From positions 24,434,456-24,498,455 of the forward strand of contig NC_051095.1 of assembly GCF_901709675.1 (NCBI RefSeq): 64,000 nucleotides of DNA, written 5' to 3'. The translations under genes were made by a program, and so were the position numbers. The number at the start of each line of letters is the position of its first letter. Within the stretch, counting starts at the first letter, position 1. Positions 31,726 to 41,975 of the stretch are shown here, one piece after another. Source of the DNA: Syngnathus acus. Lineage: Eukaryota > Chordata > Actinopteri > Syngnathiformes > Syngnathidae. Below the pieces are notes generated by a model, which ran no database searches, was not told the DNA's origin, and was given only the letters and a program-made list of their open reading frames with translations.

Positions 31726-32698
31726 TGATGAAATTTGCTGACGACTCTGGTGGGTCTCATCACCAAGGGCGACGAGACTCAATACAGGTTGGAGGTTGAC
31801 CTTCTGACCACGTGGTGCAAGGACAACAACCTCCTGCTGAACGTCAACAAGACCAAGGAGATTGTTGTTGACTTCCGGAAGGGTCACACCCAGCACCTGC
31901 CGCTGACCATCGATGGTGCTGTGGTGGAGAGGGTGAGCAGCACCAGGTTCCTGGGGGTGCACATCAGTGAGGATCTCTCCTGGTCCACCAACACCGCATC
32001 ACTGGCGAAGAAGGCCCAGCGTTGCCTGTACTTCCTGCGGAAACTCAGGCGGGCGAGCGCTCCTCCGGCCGTCATGACTACATTTTACCGTGGCACCATT
32101 GAGAGCGTCCTCTCCAGTTGTATCACTGTTTGGGGTGGTAGCTGCGCTGATTACAACATGAAGGCCCTGCAGCGCATAGTGAACACGGCTGGTAAGGTTA
32201 TTGGTGCTTCACTCCCCTCCTTGAAGGACATTTACACCTCCCATCTCACCCGCAAGGCGACCACGATTGTGAGTGATGTGAGTCACCCCACTCACTCTTT
32301 GTTCGATCTTCTCCCCTCTGGGAAGAGGTACAGGAGCCTGCGCTCCCGCACCACCAGACTCTCCAACAGCTTCATTCTCCAGGCTGCTAGGATCCTGAAC
32401 TCTCTCCCCCCTTCTGCGTAGCGTCCTGTACTTTTGCGCTATATTCTGACTGTCTGCTGTATGCACGCTTGCTCCATTTTTGCTCCTCTTGTTTATTGTG
32501 TTATTTGTTTATTTATTATTTATTCATCACTCTTATTTATTCATTGTTTGTGCCTTCTTGTTTTTATTTTTTTTGTGTTGTCTACTTGTATGTATATTGT
32601 GTACTATGTCTTTTCACCGTGGGATAGTGGGAACGTAATTTCGATTTCTTTGTGTCTTGGCATGTGAAGGAATTGACAATAAAGCGGACTTTGACTTT
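31726..32698 (+). mobile_element. L2-like LINE, 5'-truncated
   Basis: It begins in the RT catalytic motif (KFADD at 31730) and ends after a 3' UTR with GACAATAAAGCGGACTTTGA. It is the best-preserved 3' end of the family also seen at 22286, 24170 and 49656. Confidence 0.9.
31735..32421 (+). CDS. LINE RT C-terminal fragment, open
   Basis: An open frame of 228 codons. After a 5-bp loss next to the FADD motif it reads TLVGLITKGDETQYRLEVDL, LNVNKTKEIVVDFRKGHT, RFLGVHISEDLSWSTN, KAQRCLYFLRKLRRASAPPA, TFYRGTIESVLSSCITVWGG and ends RILNSLPPSA. These are the thumb and C-terminal regions of an L2-type ORF2. It lacks the catalytic palm and cannot work. Confidence 0.85.
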   Translation: MLTTLVGLITKGDETQYRLEVDLLTTWCKDNNLLLNVNKTKEIVVDFRKGHTQHLPLTIDGAVVERVSSTRFLGVHISEDLSWSTNTASLAKKAQRCLYFLRKLRRASAPPAVMTTFYRGTIESVLSSCITVWGGSCADYNMKALQRIVNTAGKVIGASLPSLKDIYTSHLTRKATTIVSDVSHPTHSLFDLLPSGKRYRSLRSRTTRLSNSFILQAARILNSLPPSA

Positions 32699-32879
32699 TG
32701 TGTAGTGAAAACAAATTCATGCAGGTTCTTTAATGAATCAGTATTTCCTTTATTAAGTCATCTGTCCCACAATTAAATTTTTAATTTTAATTCAATGTTT
32801 TACCAGGTAAGTCAATTGAGAACATTTTCTCATTTACAATGACGACCTTACAATGCAAGCTTTTAAGTTCAAATGAATC

Positions 32880-33200
32880 TTGTCTGTGACCTACGGAAGG
32901 TGTTTATCTTCCCTTGACGCAACAAATTAAGTTCATTTAGCCTTCCAAATATTCAGGTAGGCCAATCCCACCAGAAAGTTTTCATCACGACATTTTTCTG
33001 CAACTTCATACATTCTTATCTGCTTTGTTAGCTCAAAAATTTGGAATTGCTTCACTGAAACAACAGCTTGGTGTTCAGCTCCCATTTCCCCACAGATAGC
33101 AGAGAAGACTTCTGCTTTCAGGTCTGAAGCCCCAAAAACCCCCTGACAATATTGTGAGAATATAACCTGTGTGCACTCTAACAATGAGAGCGCCACTGCA
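32880..33200 (-). pseudogene. hAT (SCAND3/ZBED-like) transposase fragment
   Basis: The minus-strand frame includes MGAEHQAVVSVKQFQIFELT, CRDENFLVGLAYL and, after a frameshift, FGRLNELNLLRQGK. The pattern LAYL-x-x-IF-LNELN-x-LQG is typical of the helical insertion in SCAND3/ZMYM6-type hAT proteins. The upstream part is not recognisable. Confidence 0.5.
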
Positions 33201-33293
33201 ACCTACTGGCATTGTGGATGTGGAATTAGACTTTAGTACTACAGTACGGAAAAAAAAGCATGTTCCCTGTGGTCGTCCCTTGTTGATGAAGGC

Positions 33294-33990
33294 ATGACTC
33301 GTCACATCAAGCGCTGCACTGTTGAGTATGCCCGCACTTCTGATCCATTGTGGGATATATCAGATGATGAGCTTGAAGCATTTATTGGGTTGCTGTACTT
33401 GAAAGTGTGTATGAATGACAAGAACTTTCCACTGGATTTGCCGTGGTCAGAAAAATATGGAAGCCAAGCCTTTCGTCAAGCAATGCCCCGTGACCGATTC
33501 AGAAGAGTCAAACAGTACCGTTTTTATGTCTGTTCCACTTGTGGAGAGAGGGTCAAGAAAGACACATTTTGTTTGATGTCATGGGTTTTGGACAGATTTG
33601 TTGAGTCCAGTCAGAAGGCATATATTCCACAGGATTCACTGACAGTGGATGAACAGCTGTTTCCCACCAAAACCCGCTGTAGTTTCGCTCAACATATGCC
33701 AAATAAACCCGACAAGTTTGGAATCAAGCTTTAGATCCTAGCTGAAGTTGGAACAAAGTACTGCCAAGGTGTGAAGCCATATATCGGGAAAGGATGAGCA
33801 GAGAGTCAACAGTTTCGGGACAGAGTGACTTAACAAATAAAACTGCGGTGTAGCCGCAACAGAGCTGTAACCGCTCGTGATGTTTGCAAAGGTCCTGTAT
33901 GTGGAAAATGCATGGCTAAAATTTGCATGGCCTGCAAAGATAAGGCTGCCTGATATCAGGGACAGGTACAAACATGCAAGTCTGTGACTG
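33294..33990 (+). pseudogene. piggyBac transposase remnant
   Basis: The frame 33294-33734 (146 codons) has WDISDDELEAFIGLLYLKVC, PLDLPWSEKYGSQAFRQAMP, FRRVKQYRFY and LTVDEQLFPTKTRCSFAQHM then PNKPDKFGIKL. This is the start of the DDE domain, with the first catalytic Asp in TVDEQL. A premature stop follows (33734); KYCQGVKPYIG occurs after it. Much of the core is then deleted and the Cys-rich end remains (RDVCKGPVCGKCMAKICMAC, near 33870-33940), the zinc-binding C-terminal domain. No TTAA-flanked ends could be assigned. Confidence 0.85.
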
Positions 33991-34054
33991 AAATGCTAGT
34001 GAAAGAACTTTGTTACATGTTACATACTATATTGCGCATGCTATAATGTTCAAT

Positions 34055-34260
34055 TGTGTCAATTGACACATCTAGCTATTCTAGGTATAAACTGCTGTAT
34101 CATGCACACAATTAATACAAATACATTTTTGTCTTTGTTTTTCTACTAAGCATGGTGAATAAATAAAAGTCAGATTTTTTTCAGATTTTTCCTCCAAACG
34201 CGTATTAAGCAGTCATGACGCAAAGTTGTGCTGTGTGTCAATTGACAAATCCAGCTGTTC
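34055..34260. repeat. 16-bp palindrome and its partial copy
   Basis: TGTGTCAATTGACACA at 34055-34070 is a perfect palindrome; GTGTGTCAATTGACAAATCC near 34234 repeats it in part, and the CTAGCTATTCT / CAGCTGTTCT flanks are similar. They may belong to the ends of the piggyBac element upstream. From 34261 to 34783 nothing was recognised. Confidence 0.4.
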
Positions 34261-34783
34261 TCGTCCCCGAAGATCAGCAGCAGCGCCTCAGGGTGTTGTA
34301 GATCATCAACCGTGGAGTGGATAGCGTCACACGCTATTCCTTTGTCGACACGCGAAGGAATATCAAAAATTGTTTGCCGGGACCAACCTCAATTTAATGA
34401 CCAATGGAAAATTCTGACAAACCAATGATTAAAACATCAGTGTGTCACAGCTCTCCTCAATCTGTCTTGCCTGTCCACTGTTTCACATCGTGACTGGAGT
34501 TGCACTTGATTCGAGTACAACAAGGAGTCCATGTTAACAGCGTGATGCATAATCAAGAGGACAAGTGCTTTCCAAATAGGATTTTAACTTTAAGAGCTCA
34601 CTGACAAATGTGCTGCTTGACTAATGTGTGAAACACATTTCTTTTGAGATTTTTGTCCTTTTTTAAAGTGCATTTTGTGGAAAAATAGGTCCCAGAGGGT
34701 GATTTTTTCAAAATTTCAATTTTGCTAAATTAGACATAGTAGTACATGATAAATCTGTAGAATCTGCGAAAACCTGCTGTTGA

Positions 34784-35960
34784 TCAGTCTGTCGGTTGGT
34801 CCGTTGAGTTATCTTAGTTTGCCGGTTCTGTGGGTCTTGTTCCCCTCATCCTCCCGTCCAACTACCTTTTCCCTCAATACACCCTGGTTCAAGCTGCATT
34901 TGGTCGCCCTGGATCCACTTATTTCCTAACAGAATAATCCGACCATCACAGCGACCAGCGCTTAGACCAACCCCACCACCAGCTCCTATTCGCGACGCCG
35001 GATGCATGTGCGCCATCGGGATCCACCCCAGCGTCGCCGGATCTGCGGCCACCATCGGAGTTCCTCCCGGCGCCATCGGACTCACGGCCGCCGTCGGACT
35101 TCGCTCCAGCGACGCCGGACCCGCGGCCACCATCGGAGTTCCTCCCGGCGCCATCAGCTCCGCGGCCGCCATCGGACTTCGCTTCAGCGACGCCGGACGC
35201 ACGTGTGCCATTGGGATCCACCTTTGCGCCGCTGGATCCGCAGCTGTCGCCGGACTTTGGCCCAGCGCCATCGGACTTGCGGCCGCCATCGGGCCCCACC
35301 CCAGCGTCGCCGGACCCGCGGCATTGCCGGGCCTCGTGCTAACAATGCCGGACCCGTGACCATCAGAGACCCTGCTCCCACTGCTGAAACACGCGTCTGA
35401 CTACTGCTGCTGCGTGCAGCTCTAGCTTCCTGTATGCTGCCGTGTGTGCGGCTATGACTCTTGCCGCTGCACGCGGCTTTCACCTCTTAGTTGCCGCCGA
35501 GCGCGGTTCTGACTCTCCGTTTGCCGCAGAGTGCGGTTCTATTTCCCTGAGTTTCCGCCGATTGTGGTTCTGTCCCCGAGTTTCCGCCGATTGCGGTTCT
35601 GTCCCCGGGTTTCTGCCGAGTGCGGTTCTGTCCCAGAGTTTCCGCCGAGTGCGGTTCTGTTTCCCCAGTTGCCGCCGAGCGCGGTTCGGACTTTGTCACA
35701 GACCAGTGTGGGTCATTTGGACTGGTGCGCTTCCCCTCCGCCCTCCCGCACTCAATGTGGGGGTTTGGGTTTTTGGGATGTCGGGAGCCGTCCCTTGTGG
35801 GCGGGGGGGGGGGGCGTGGGTACTGTCATGACTCGTCCCCGATCGTGTCCATATTGTCATAGTTTCTGTCCGTGTCTGTGTGCTCGCCCCTCCCTCCCGT
35901 GTTACCTCACAATCAATGTAATCACAGTCACCTGCCTCTCGTTACCTGTCTTGTAATTAC
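34784..35960 (+). mobile_element. non-autonomous gypsy-like LTR element, copy 2 (both LTRs truncated)
   Basis: The 5' LTR is cut at its left (starts near 34784) and ends CTAACA at 34931, a mutated TGACA. The interior, 34932-35823 (892 bp), matches copy 1 closely and holds the same minisatellite. The 3' LTR begins TGTCATGACTCG at 35824, after the G-rich tract, and breaks off near 35960. No gag or pol. Confidence 0.82.
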
Positions 35961-36039
35961 GTAACTTTTCCAACACAGGAGGTGGCAGTAATGTGCCTGA
36001 AGCTGTTACCTCCCCGCCGTAAAACAAAATGAAGAAGAA

Positions 36040-36248
36040 TGACGTAACGTCTTGTTTATGAACGAGTCAGTGAACTGCCTTTCCCATTCATCAACTGAAC
36101 GGATCAGTGAGTGAACGACTGAACATGCTGACTTTCCCGTTCACAATGAGTCAATAAGTGCGTGTACTGCCTTTCCCGTTTATCACGTGAACGGATTAGT
36201 GAGTAAATTAACATGCTGACTCCCACATTCGCAAATGAGTCAGTGAAT
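36040..36248 (+). repeat. diverged tandem repeats of a GAAC-GAGTCAGTGAA motif
   Basis: Units such as TTCCCATTCATCAACTGAAC and TTCCCGTTTATCACGTGAAC with AGTGAGTGAA alternate with CATGCTGAC. The same array continues after the LINE at 38325-38430, so the LINE split it. Confidence 0.6.
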
Positions 36249-38324
36249 GAGCAGCACTGCTCCAGAAGCTGGATATCACCCGTAGGGCCAGATGGACAGA
36301 AGTCGTCGAATCAATCGACTTCACCCATTCTAGTCGCAAGGCGTGGCAGACCATCAACCAGCTCACAGGCAGAAATACAACACCCCACAGCTACCCAGTC
36401 ACAGCGAATGCCATTGCATCCCATCTCCTGAAGAACGGCCGCTTCCCGGATGCTGACAAAGTTTTTGCCTGACTGATATCGTGTGAGGTGTCTGGCCTCT
36501 CGGGAGCGGCCAGTGCCGATTCCAACCTCTCGGGAGAATTCACAGCAGAGGAACTCAGTGAGGCCTTGAGCAAGCTCAAGCCAGGCAAATCCCCTGGCCG
36601 TGACAACATCCACCCAGAGTTTGTCATCCACCAGAGCACAACAACATCTGGTTGGCTCTGTGCTTTCTTTACATCATGCTACCGGAGATTAAAGCTCCCA
36701 AAGACTTGGCGCCGTGCCTCTGTCATAGCTCTGCCGAAGCCAAATAAACCGGCAGAAGATCCTAAGTCATACAGACCAATCTCGCTGCTCTGTGTCCCAT
36801 TTAAGATCTTGGAGAAGATGATCCATAGCCGCATCGAGCCAGTGGTGGACTCACAGCTCCCACGGGAACAAGCTGGTTTCCGTCGTGGAAGATCAACAGC
36901 AGACCAGGTAACACTATTCTGTCAGGACATCGAGGACAGCTTCCAGGACAGTGAGAAAGCTGGGGTAGTGTACCTGGATCTGACGGCTGCATATGACACC
37001 GTGTGGCACCGGGGACTCCACCTGAAGCTGCTGAGGACAATACCAGACCGGCACATGGTGAAGTTCATCATGGAGACAATTTCCAACCGCAGCTTCATCC
37101 TCCAGACCAGCAGTGGCCAGTGCAGTAGGCTCAGAAGACTGAGGAACGGGGTACCGCAGGGGTCTGTCCTCTCGCCGATGTTGTTCAATGTTTACATCCA
37201 CGACCTACCTGATACAGCATCGAGAAAGTATGGCTACGCAGACGACCTTGCCATCATGCTGAGCCGACCAACGTGGAAGGCGATGGAAGAGGGTCTTAAT
37301 GAAGACACGGGCACACTGGTAGCATACCTTCGGAGGTGGCGTCTACAGCTCAGCGTCGAAAAGACAGTCGCAGCGGCATACCATCTTAGCACCAGAGAAG
37401 CCAGGAGGGAACTTGAGGTGCGCGTTGACAACAAATGTCTGGAGGTCCAGCAAGCCCCGAAGTACCTTGGAGTGCGTCTGGATCGGACATTATCCTTCAA
37501 ACAACACCTGGAAGAAGTCAAGGCCAAGGTGACATCCAGAGCCGCGCTGATCCGCCGCCTCGCTGGAACAACCTGGGGAGCCTCCGCTAAGACGCTGCGA
37601 ATATCCACCCAAGCCCTGGTCTTCTCTGCAGCAGAATACTGCAGCCCAGTCTGGAGCAGAAGCCCGCATGCGAGAAAGGTCGACGTGGCTATTAATACCT
37701 CCCTCCGGATAATAACTGGATGCTTGAAACCTACTCCTGTGTCCCTCTTGCCGGTCCTCGCGGGAATAGCACCGGCCGGCCTCCGACGGGAGGCTGCCAC
37801 CCTCGCCCTGGCCAGGAAGGCACAAAAATATGACTGGCACACCTTGCACAACACCACAATAACACCAGCACCTCCAAGCAGACTCAAGTCCCGCCACCCC
37901 TACAACAAGGCAGCACAAGAGATGCTCAACTCCACCTCTGAGGACATCTCCAGAGATGCATGGTTGGCAGCAGCTTGGAAGCAGGAGTGGGAGTCGGCCG
38001 GACCCTCCCGAGTCCACCGCTACATTTGGGACCCAGGAGATGGCGCCATCGGAGGAGACGACTTACCACGCCGGCAATGGACCACGCTGAACCGCCTACA
38101 GACTGGGGTCGGTCGCTTTGGGTCATCAATGAAGACGTGGGGCTTGGCGGACAGTGCGGCATGCGAGTGTGGTGACCCTGAGCAGACCGCCGACCATATA
38201 ATCAACATCTGCCCCTTATATGGACCACCCTCGGAAGCCAGCCTCTTTGACCTAGGACCAGAGACGCGGGCATGGCTACGCGACACCGAGTTGGATATCT
38301 GACGTTACACGAAAGAAGAAGAAG
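36249..38324 (+). mobile_element. jockey-group-like LINE, 5'-truncated, with long open RT frame
   Basis: Upstream of the open frame, 36253-36470 reads KLDITRRARWTEVVESIDFT, KAWQTINQLTGRNTTP and SHLLKNGRFPDADKVFA before a single TGA, so the coding region once extended further 5'. The 3' end is just after the stop at 38302, with a GAAGAAGAAG tail. A likely target duplication GTGAATGAGCAGC / GTGAATGAACAAC flanks it, though the host sequence is itself repetitive. Confidence 0.82.
36488..38302 (+). CDS. LINE reverse transcriptase with C-terminal zinc motif, 604 codons open
   Basis: Residues 20-120: linker and RT entry (PGKSPGRDNIHPEF, PKSYRPISLLCVPFKILEKM). 121-260: palm and fingers with QAGFRRGRSTADQ, VYLDLTAAYDTVWH (first catalytic Asp), NGVPQGSVLSPMLFNVYIHD and the catalytic YADD at about 250-253. 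Then thumb (KYLGVRLDRTLSFKQHL) and a long C-terminal region that ends near residue 559 with CECGDPEQTADHIINICPLY, a Cys-Cys-His-Cys cluster. Both catalytic Asp motifs are intact. There is no endonuclease, so the copy cannot move alone. The true start lies upstream; the ATG used here is only the first in frame. GC content is higher than in the flanks. Confidence 0.85.
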   Translation: MSGLSGAASADSNLSGEFTAEELSEALSKLKPGKSPGRDNIHPEFVIHQSTTTSGWLCAFFTSCYRRLKLPKTWRRASVIALPKPNKPAEDPKSYRPISLLCVPFKILEKMIHSRIEPVVDSQLPREQAGFRRGRSTADQVTLFCQDIEDSFQDSEKAGVVYLDLTAAYDTVWHRGLHLKLLRTIPDRHMVKFIMETISNRSFILQTSSGQCSRLRRLRNGVPQGSVLSPMLFNVYIHDLPDTASRKYGYADDLAIMLSRPTWKAMEEGLNEDTGTLVAYLRRWRLQLSVEKTVAAAYHLSTREARRELEVRVDNKCLEVQQAPKYLGVRLDRTLSFKQHLEEVKAKVTSRAALIRRLAGTTWGASAKTLRISTQALVFSAAEYCSPVWSRSPHARKVDVAINTSLRIITGCLKPTPVSLLPVLAGIAPAGLRREAATLALARKAQKYDWHTLHNTTITPAPPSRLKSRHPYNKAAQEMLNSTSEDISRDAWLAAAWKQEWESAGPSRVHRYIWDPGDGAIGGDDLPRRQWTTLNRLQTGVGRFGSSMKTWGLADSAACECGDPEQTADHIINICPLYGPPSEASLFDLGPETRAWLRDTELDI

Positions 38325-38449
38325 TGAATGAACAACCTTTCCCGTGCATTAACCAATCAGTAAGTGAACGTGTTGCCTCTCCAGGCGTGAACAATTCAGT
38401 GAGTGAACGAGAACTATGTAGGCCAGTTCACAGTCAGTAAACGTACCTG

Positions 38450-39652
38450 AATACGCACCCTACAAATGGCATGTCGATGCTGGAAAAAAGCCTGTACCCG
38501 TGTATAATACGCACCCAAATTTTGACTCCTACTTAAGTCCGTAAACGTAAAATTATTTCAGAAAAAAGATCATCTTTGGGAACAACCGGATGTTATTCTG
38601 CCGGTCAGTATCACTGCGCATGCGCTAGCAAACTCGATAGCGGAGAAATGTTTCGGATTTGTGTAGGGTACATTGTGACAGCAAACGAGCAGGTGATCGA
38701 GCAAGCGTCTGATACAAGAGCATTGTGTTCGTATGGAGCGTGTTTGAAGTGAACAGCAGAGAAGAAAGGAACAAGGCAAAGTGTTGTGAAATAAAATATT
38801 ACCTGTAATACGCATTTAGGTAGAGAACTGAAGTCTCGCTCTTTATATAGCTGACGTGTCTTGCGCATCCGTTCTGCGCATCTGTAATGGTGGCCTCCGT
38901 ATGATATCCGGTTTGCGATGGAGATTAAAAAACAAACAATATTTGACAATAACACACCATCAAGGATTGCACCATCGCATCAAACGATGTGTCGTCAATT
39001 ATGAATTTTACTGACTAAGTGTGTTGGGCAGGATGGCTGAATGCGATGCGCGATTGACGTGTCTTGCGCATCCGTTCTGCGCATACTGTCATGGCGGCCT
39101 CCGTATGATATCCGGTCTGCGATGGAGATTAAAAAACAAACAATATTTGACAATAACACACCATCAAGGATTGCACCATCGCATCAAACGATGTGTCGTC
39201 AATTATGAATTTTACTGACTGTGTTGGCAGGATGGCTGAATGCAATGCGCGATTGACAACAAACATAGGTAGAGAACTGAACTCTCGCTCTTTATATAGC
39301 TGACGTGTCTTGCGCATCCGTTCTGCGCATACTGTCATGGCGGCCTCCGTATGATATCCGGTCTGCGATGGAGATTAAACAACAAACAATATTTGACAAT
39401 AACACACCATCAAGGATTGCATCATCGCATCAAACGATGTGTCGTCAATTATGAATTTTACTGACTAAGTGTGTTGGGCAGGATGGCTGAATGCGATGCG
39501 CGATTGACAACAAACAAGAAGAAAGGTGATTTCAAGTTTTATTTCGAGGGAGATTTTCTTCAAAAATTGTTGTACCCATGTATAATACGCACCCAAGATT
39601 TTAGGACAATAAATTAGTTCAATTTTGCGCATTATACATGAAAAGAAACGGT
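38450..39652 (-). mobile_element. family Y MITE-like element with internal tandem array
   Basis: The left half (38450-38960) matches 9350-9891 in reverse. The terminal repeat at the left is partly missing; at the right it is GCGCATTATACATGAAAAGA plus AACGG and TA (39653-39654). The middle carries three tandem units beginning GACGTGTCTTGCGCATCCG at 38853, 39057 and 39302. Confidence 0.78.
38853..39512. repeat. three tandem units of 204-245 bp in family Y
   Basis: Each unit holds GGCCTCCGTATGATATCCGG, AACAAACAATATTTGACAAT, and ATCGCATCAAACGATGTGTC, then GGATGGCTGAATGC. Units differ at few positions. The second interval is longer because it includes an extra AGGTAGAGAACTGAACTCTC block. Confidence 0.8.
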
Positions 39653-39904
39653 ATAAGTCGCGGTTTTTTTTCATAGTTTGGGTGGGGGGGCGACTTATAC
39701 TGAGGAGCGACTTATATGTGAATTCGTTCATAAATTTTCAAAATAAAATAAAAAAAGTGAAACCGCGATAAACGTACCGCGATGTAGCAAGGGATTACTG
39801 TAATTTGAATTTCAAGTGACGTCAGCAGCGCGGCGCGGCAGTTGTTTACATAAAGGACAAAGATTCAATCACGGGATGACGAAGATGACGAAGGGCCCCT
39901 CGTA

Positions 39905-39982
39905 CTACCGGCATCATTAGCGGCTTTGTTTGTAAGTGACACGGAGGACGAAGAGTTTGAAGGATTTAATGATTTGGTGTGA
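39905..39982 (+). pseudogene. acidic C-terminal tail of a lost transposase, family X
   Basis: The frame reads LVLPASLAALFVSDTEDEEF then EGFNDLV and a stop. An equivalent tail is present in the relic at 16625-16735 and in family Z (30615-30735). Only the last 25 or so codons of the supposed transposase survive. Confidence 0.5.
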
Positions 39983-40189
39983 CACAGAAGGTTTGAAAAA
40001 CTATTATGGCTTTTACTCACACCCGGTCCTACTCTCCGGAGCTCTCTTTCACCTCCGTGGATGGAAGTCAGGGGCCGGCGCTGGGCCGGGTGGCTGTCCG
40101 GGGACGGTGGATGGGGCTCGGACATGGCTATTACGCACGGCCGGTCCTACTCTACGGAGCTCTCTTTCACCTCAGTGGAACAGTGGACC

Positions 40190-41357
40190 AGCTCTACACC
40201 CTCGGCAGGATCCTCGAGGGTGCATGGGAATTCGCCCAACCAGTCCACATTTGTTTTGTGGACTTGGAGAAGGCGTTCGACCGTGTCCCTCGGGAGGTTC
40301 TGTGGAGGGTGCTTCGGGAGTACGGGGTGCCGAGCCAACTGATAAGGGCGGTTCGGTCCCTGTATCACCGATGCCAGAGTTCGGTCCGCATTTCCGGCAG
40401 TAAGTCGGATTCGTTCCCAGAGAGGGTTGGACTCCGCCAAGGCTGCCCTTTGTCACCGATTCTGTTCATAATTTTTATGGACAGAATTTCTAGGCGCAGC
40501 CGAGGCGTTGAGGGGGTCCGGTTTGGGGACCTCAGCATCGCGTCTCTGCTTTTTGCAGATGACGTGGTGCTGTTGGCTTCTTCAGGCCGTGATCTCCAGC
40601 TCTCACTGGAGCGGTTCGCAGCCGAGTGTGAAGCGGTCGGGATGAGGGTCAGCACCTCCAAATCCGAGTCCATGGTCCTCGGTCGTAAAAGGGTGGAATG
40701 CCCTCTCCGGATCGGGGATGCCCCAAGTGGAGGAGTTCAAGTATCTTGGGGTCTTGTTCACGAGTGAGGGCAGGATGGAGCGCGAGATCGACAGGCGGAT
40801 CGGTGCAGCGTCGGCAGTAATGTGGACTCTGTACCGGTCCGTCGTGGTGAAGAGAGAGCTGAGCCAAAAGGCAAAGCTCTCGATTTACCGGTCGATCTAT
40901 GCTCCTACCCTCACCTATGGTCACGAGTTATGGGTCGTGACCGAAAGAACAAGATCCAGGATACAAGCGGCCGAAATGAGTTTCCTCCGCAGGGTGTCCG
41001 GGCTCTCCCTTAGAGATAGGGTGAGAAGCTCGGTCATCCGGGAGAGACTCAGAGTAGAGCCGCTGCTCCTCCATGTTGAGAGGAGCCAGATGAGGTGGCT
41101 CGGGCATCTCATCAGGATGCCTCCTGGACGCCTCCCTGGAGAGGTGTTCCGGGCATGTCCTACCGGTAGGAGACCCCGGGGACGACCCAGGATGCGCTGG
41201 AGAGACTATGTCTCTCAGCTGGCCTGGTAACGCCTTGGGATCCCCCGGGATGAGCTGGATGAAGTGGCTGGGGAGAGGGAAGTCTGGGAGTCCCTCCTAA
41301 AGCTGCTGCCCCCGCGACCCGACCCCGGATAAGCGGAAGAAGATGGATGGATGGATA
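40190..41357 (+). mobile_element. RTE/Rex3-like LINE, 5'-truncated, inside family X
   Basis: It starts within RT coding (the segment before FVDLEKAFD) and ends with CCGGATAAGCGGAAGAAGAT and (GGAT)n. Shorter 3' pieces of this family are at 2281, 5138 and 55674. A preceding 100-bp block (40020-40075 and 40135-40185) is tandemly duplicated. Confidence 0.85.
40195..41335 (+). pseudogene. RTE-type reverse transcriptase, one frameshift
   Basis: First frame (to about 40725): ICFVDLEKAFDRVPREVLWR with the first catalytic Asp, GLRQGCPLSPILFIIFMDRI, SLLFADDVVLLASSGRDLQL with the catalytic FADD, and STSKSESMVLGRKRVECP. A frameshift near 40720 moves coding to the frame 40718-41230: EEFKYLGVLFTSEGRMEREI, AKLSIYRSIYAPTLTYGHEL, AEMSFLRRVSGLSLRDRVRS and GRPRMRWRDYVSQLAW with a stop. 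After that, [17 protein letters not shown] continues in frame. The 5' part with endonuclease is absent. Confidence 0.85.
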
Positions 41358-41975
41358 TATCGTTATATGGGCCTGTGGAATATTTTGAAGTGCAAGCACC
41401 GTCAGCGGCGCGCACCCATTGTTGACATAAAGGACGATCGATGGATTTAATGAATTGGAGTGACACAGATGGTTTTATAAACGTGTTATTTATGTAATAG
41501 TTATTTGAATAACTCTGAATGTTACGTCAGGCCCGTTCTCAGCTCTTCATTTGTGTTTATGTCAAGTTAGCATACCTATCGTTTAGCCTGTTGTTGCTCG
41601 TTCATGTCTGTTCTTGGTGTTGGATTTTGTCGAATAAATTTGCCCCAAAATGCGACTTATACTCCGGAGCGACTTATATATGTTTTTTTTCACGTTATTG
41701 TGCATTTTATGGCTAATGCGACCTATGTTCCGGAGCGACTTTTAGTCTGGAAAATACGGTATTTGAAATGGCAAGTGTTAGAAAAATGTATATATATATG
41801 TTATCATGCGTTCTCTAATCAATGCTTTACCGCAATATTACTGCAATATATGCTTGCTGTTTGGCCTTGCTGTTTTTATGATGTACCACAGAAGAGAAAA
41901 GTTACGGCTGGGTCAGGAGAGAGGTTACAGCTGGGTCAGACAGGACCAGCTGACAACTCAGCAAAAAGAAGACAT

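Larger units (their letters stand above)
39653..41759 (+). mobile_element. family X MITE-like element, copy 1, carrying an RTE LINE
   Basis: The right end is TAGTCTGGAAAATACGG before TA (41760-41761). The left end lacks the outer bases and joins directly to the end of the family Y element (ACGGTATAAGTCGCGG). Internal landmarks GGGTGGGGGGGCGACTTATA and GGTGTTGGATTTTGTCGAAT are shared with copies 2 and 3. The LINE at 40190-41357 separates the left and right parts. Confidence 0.8.
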
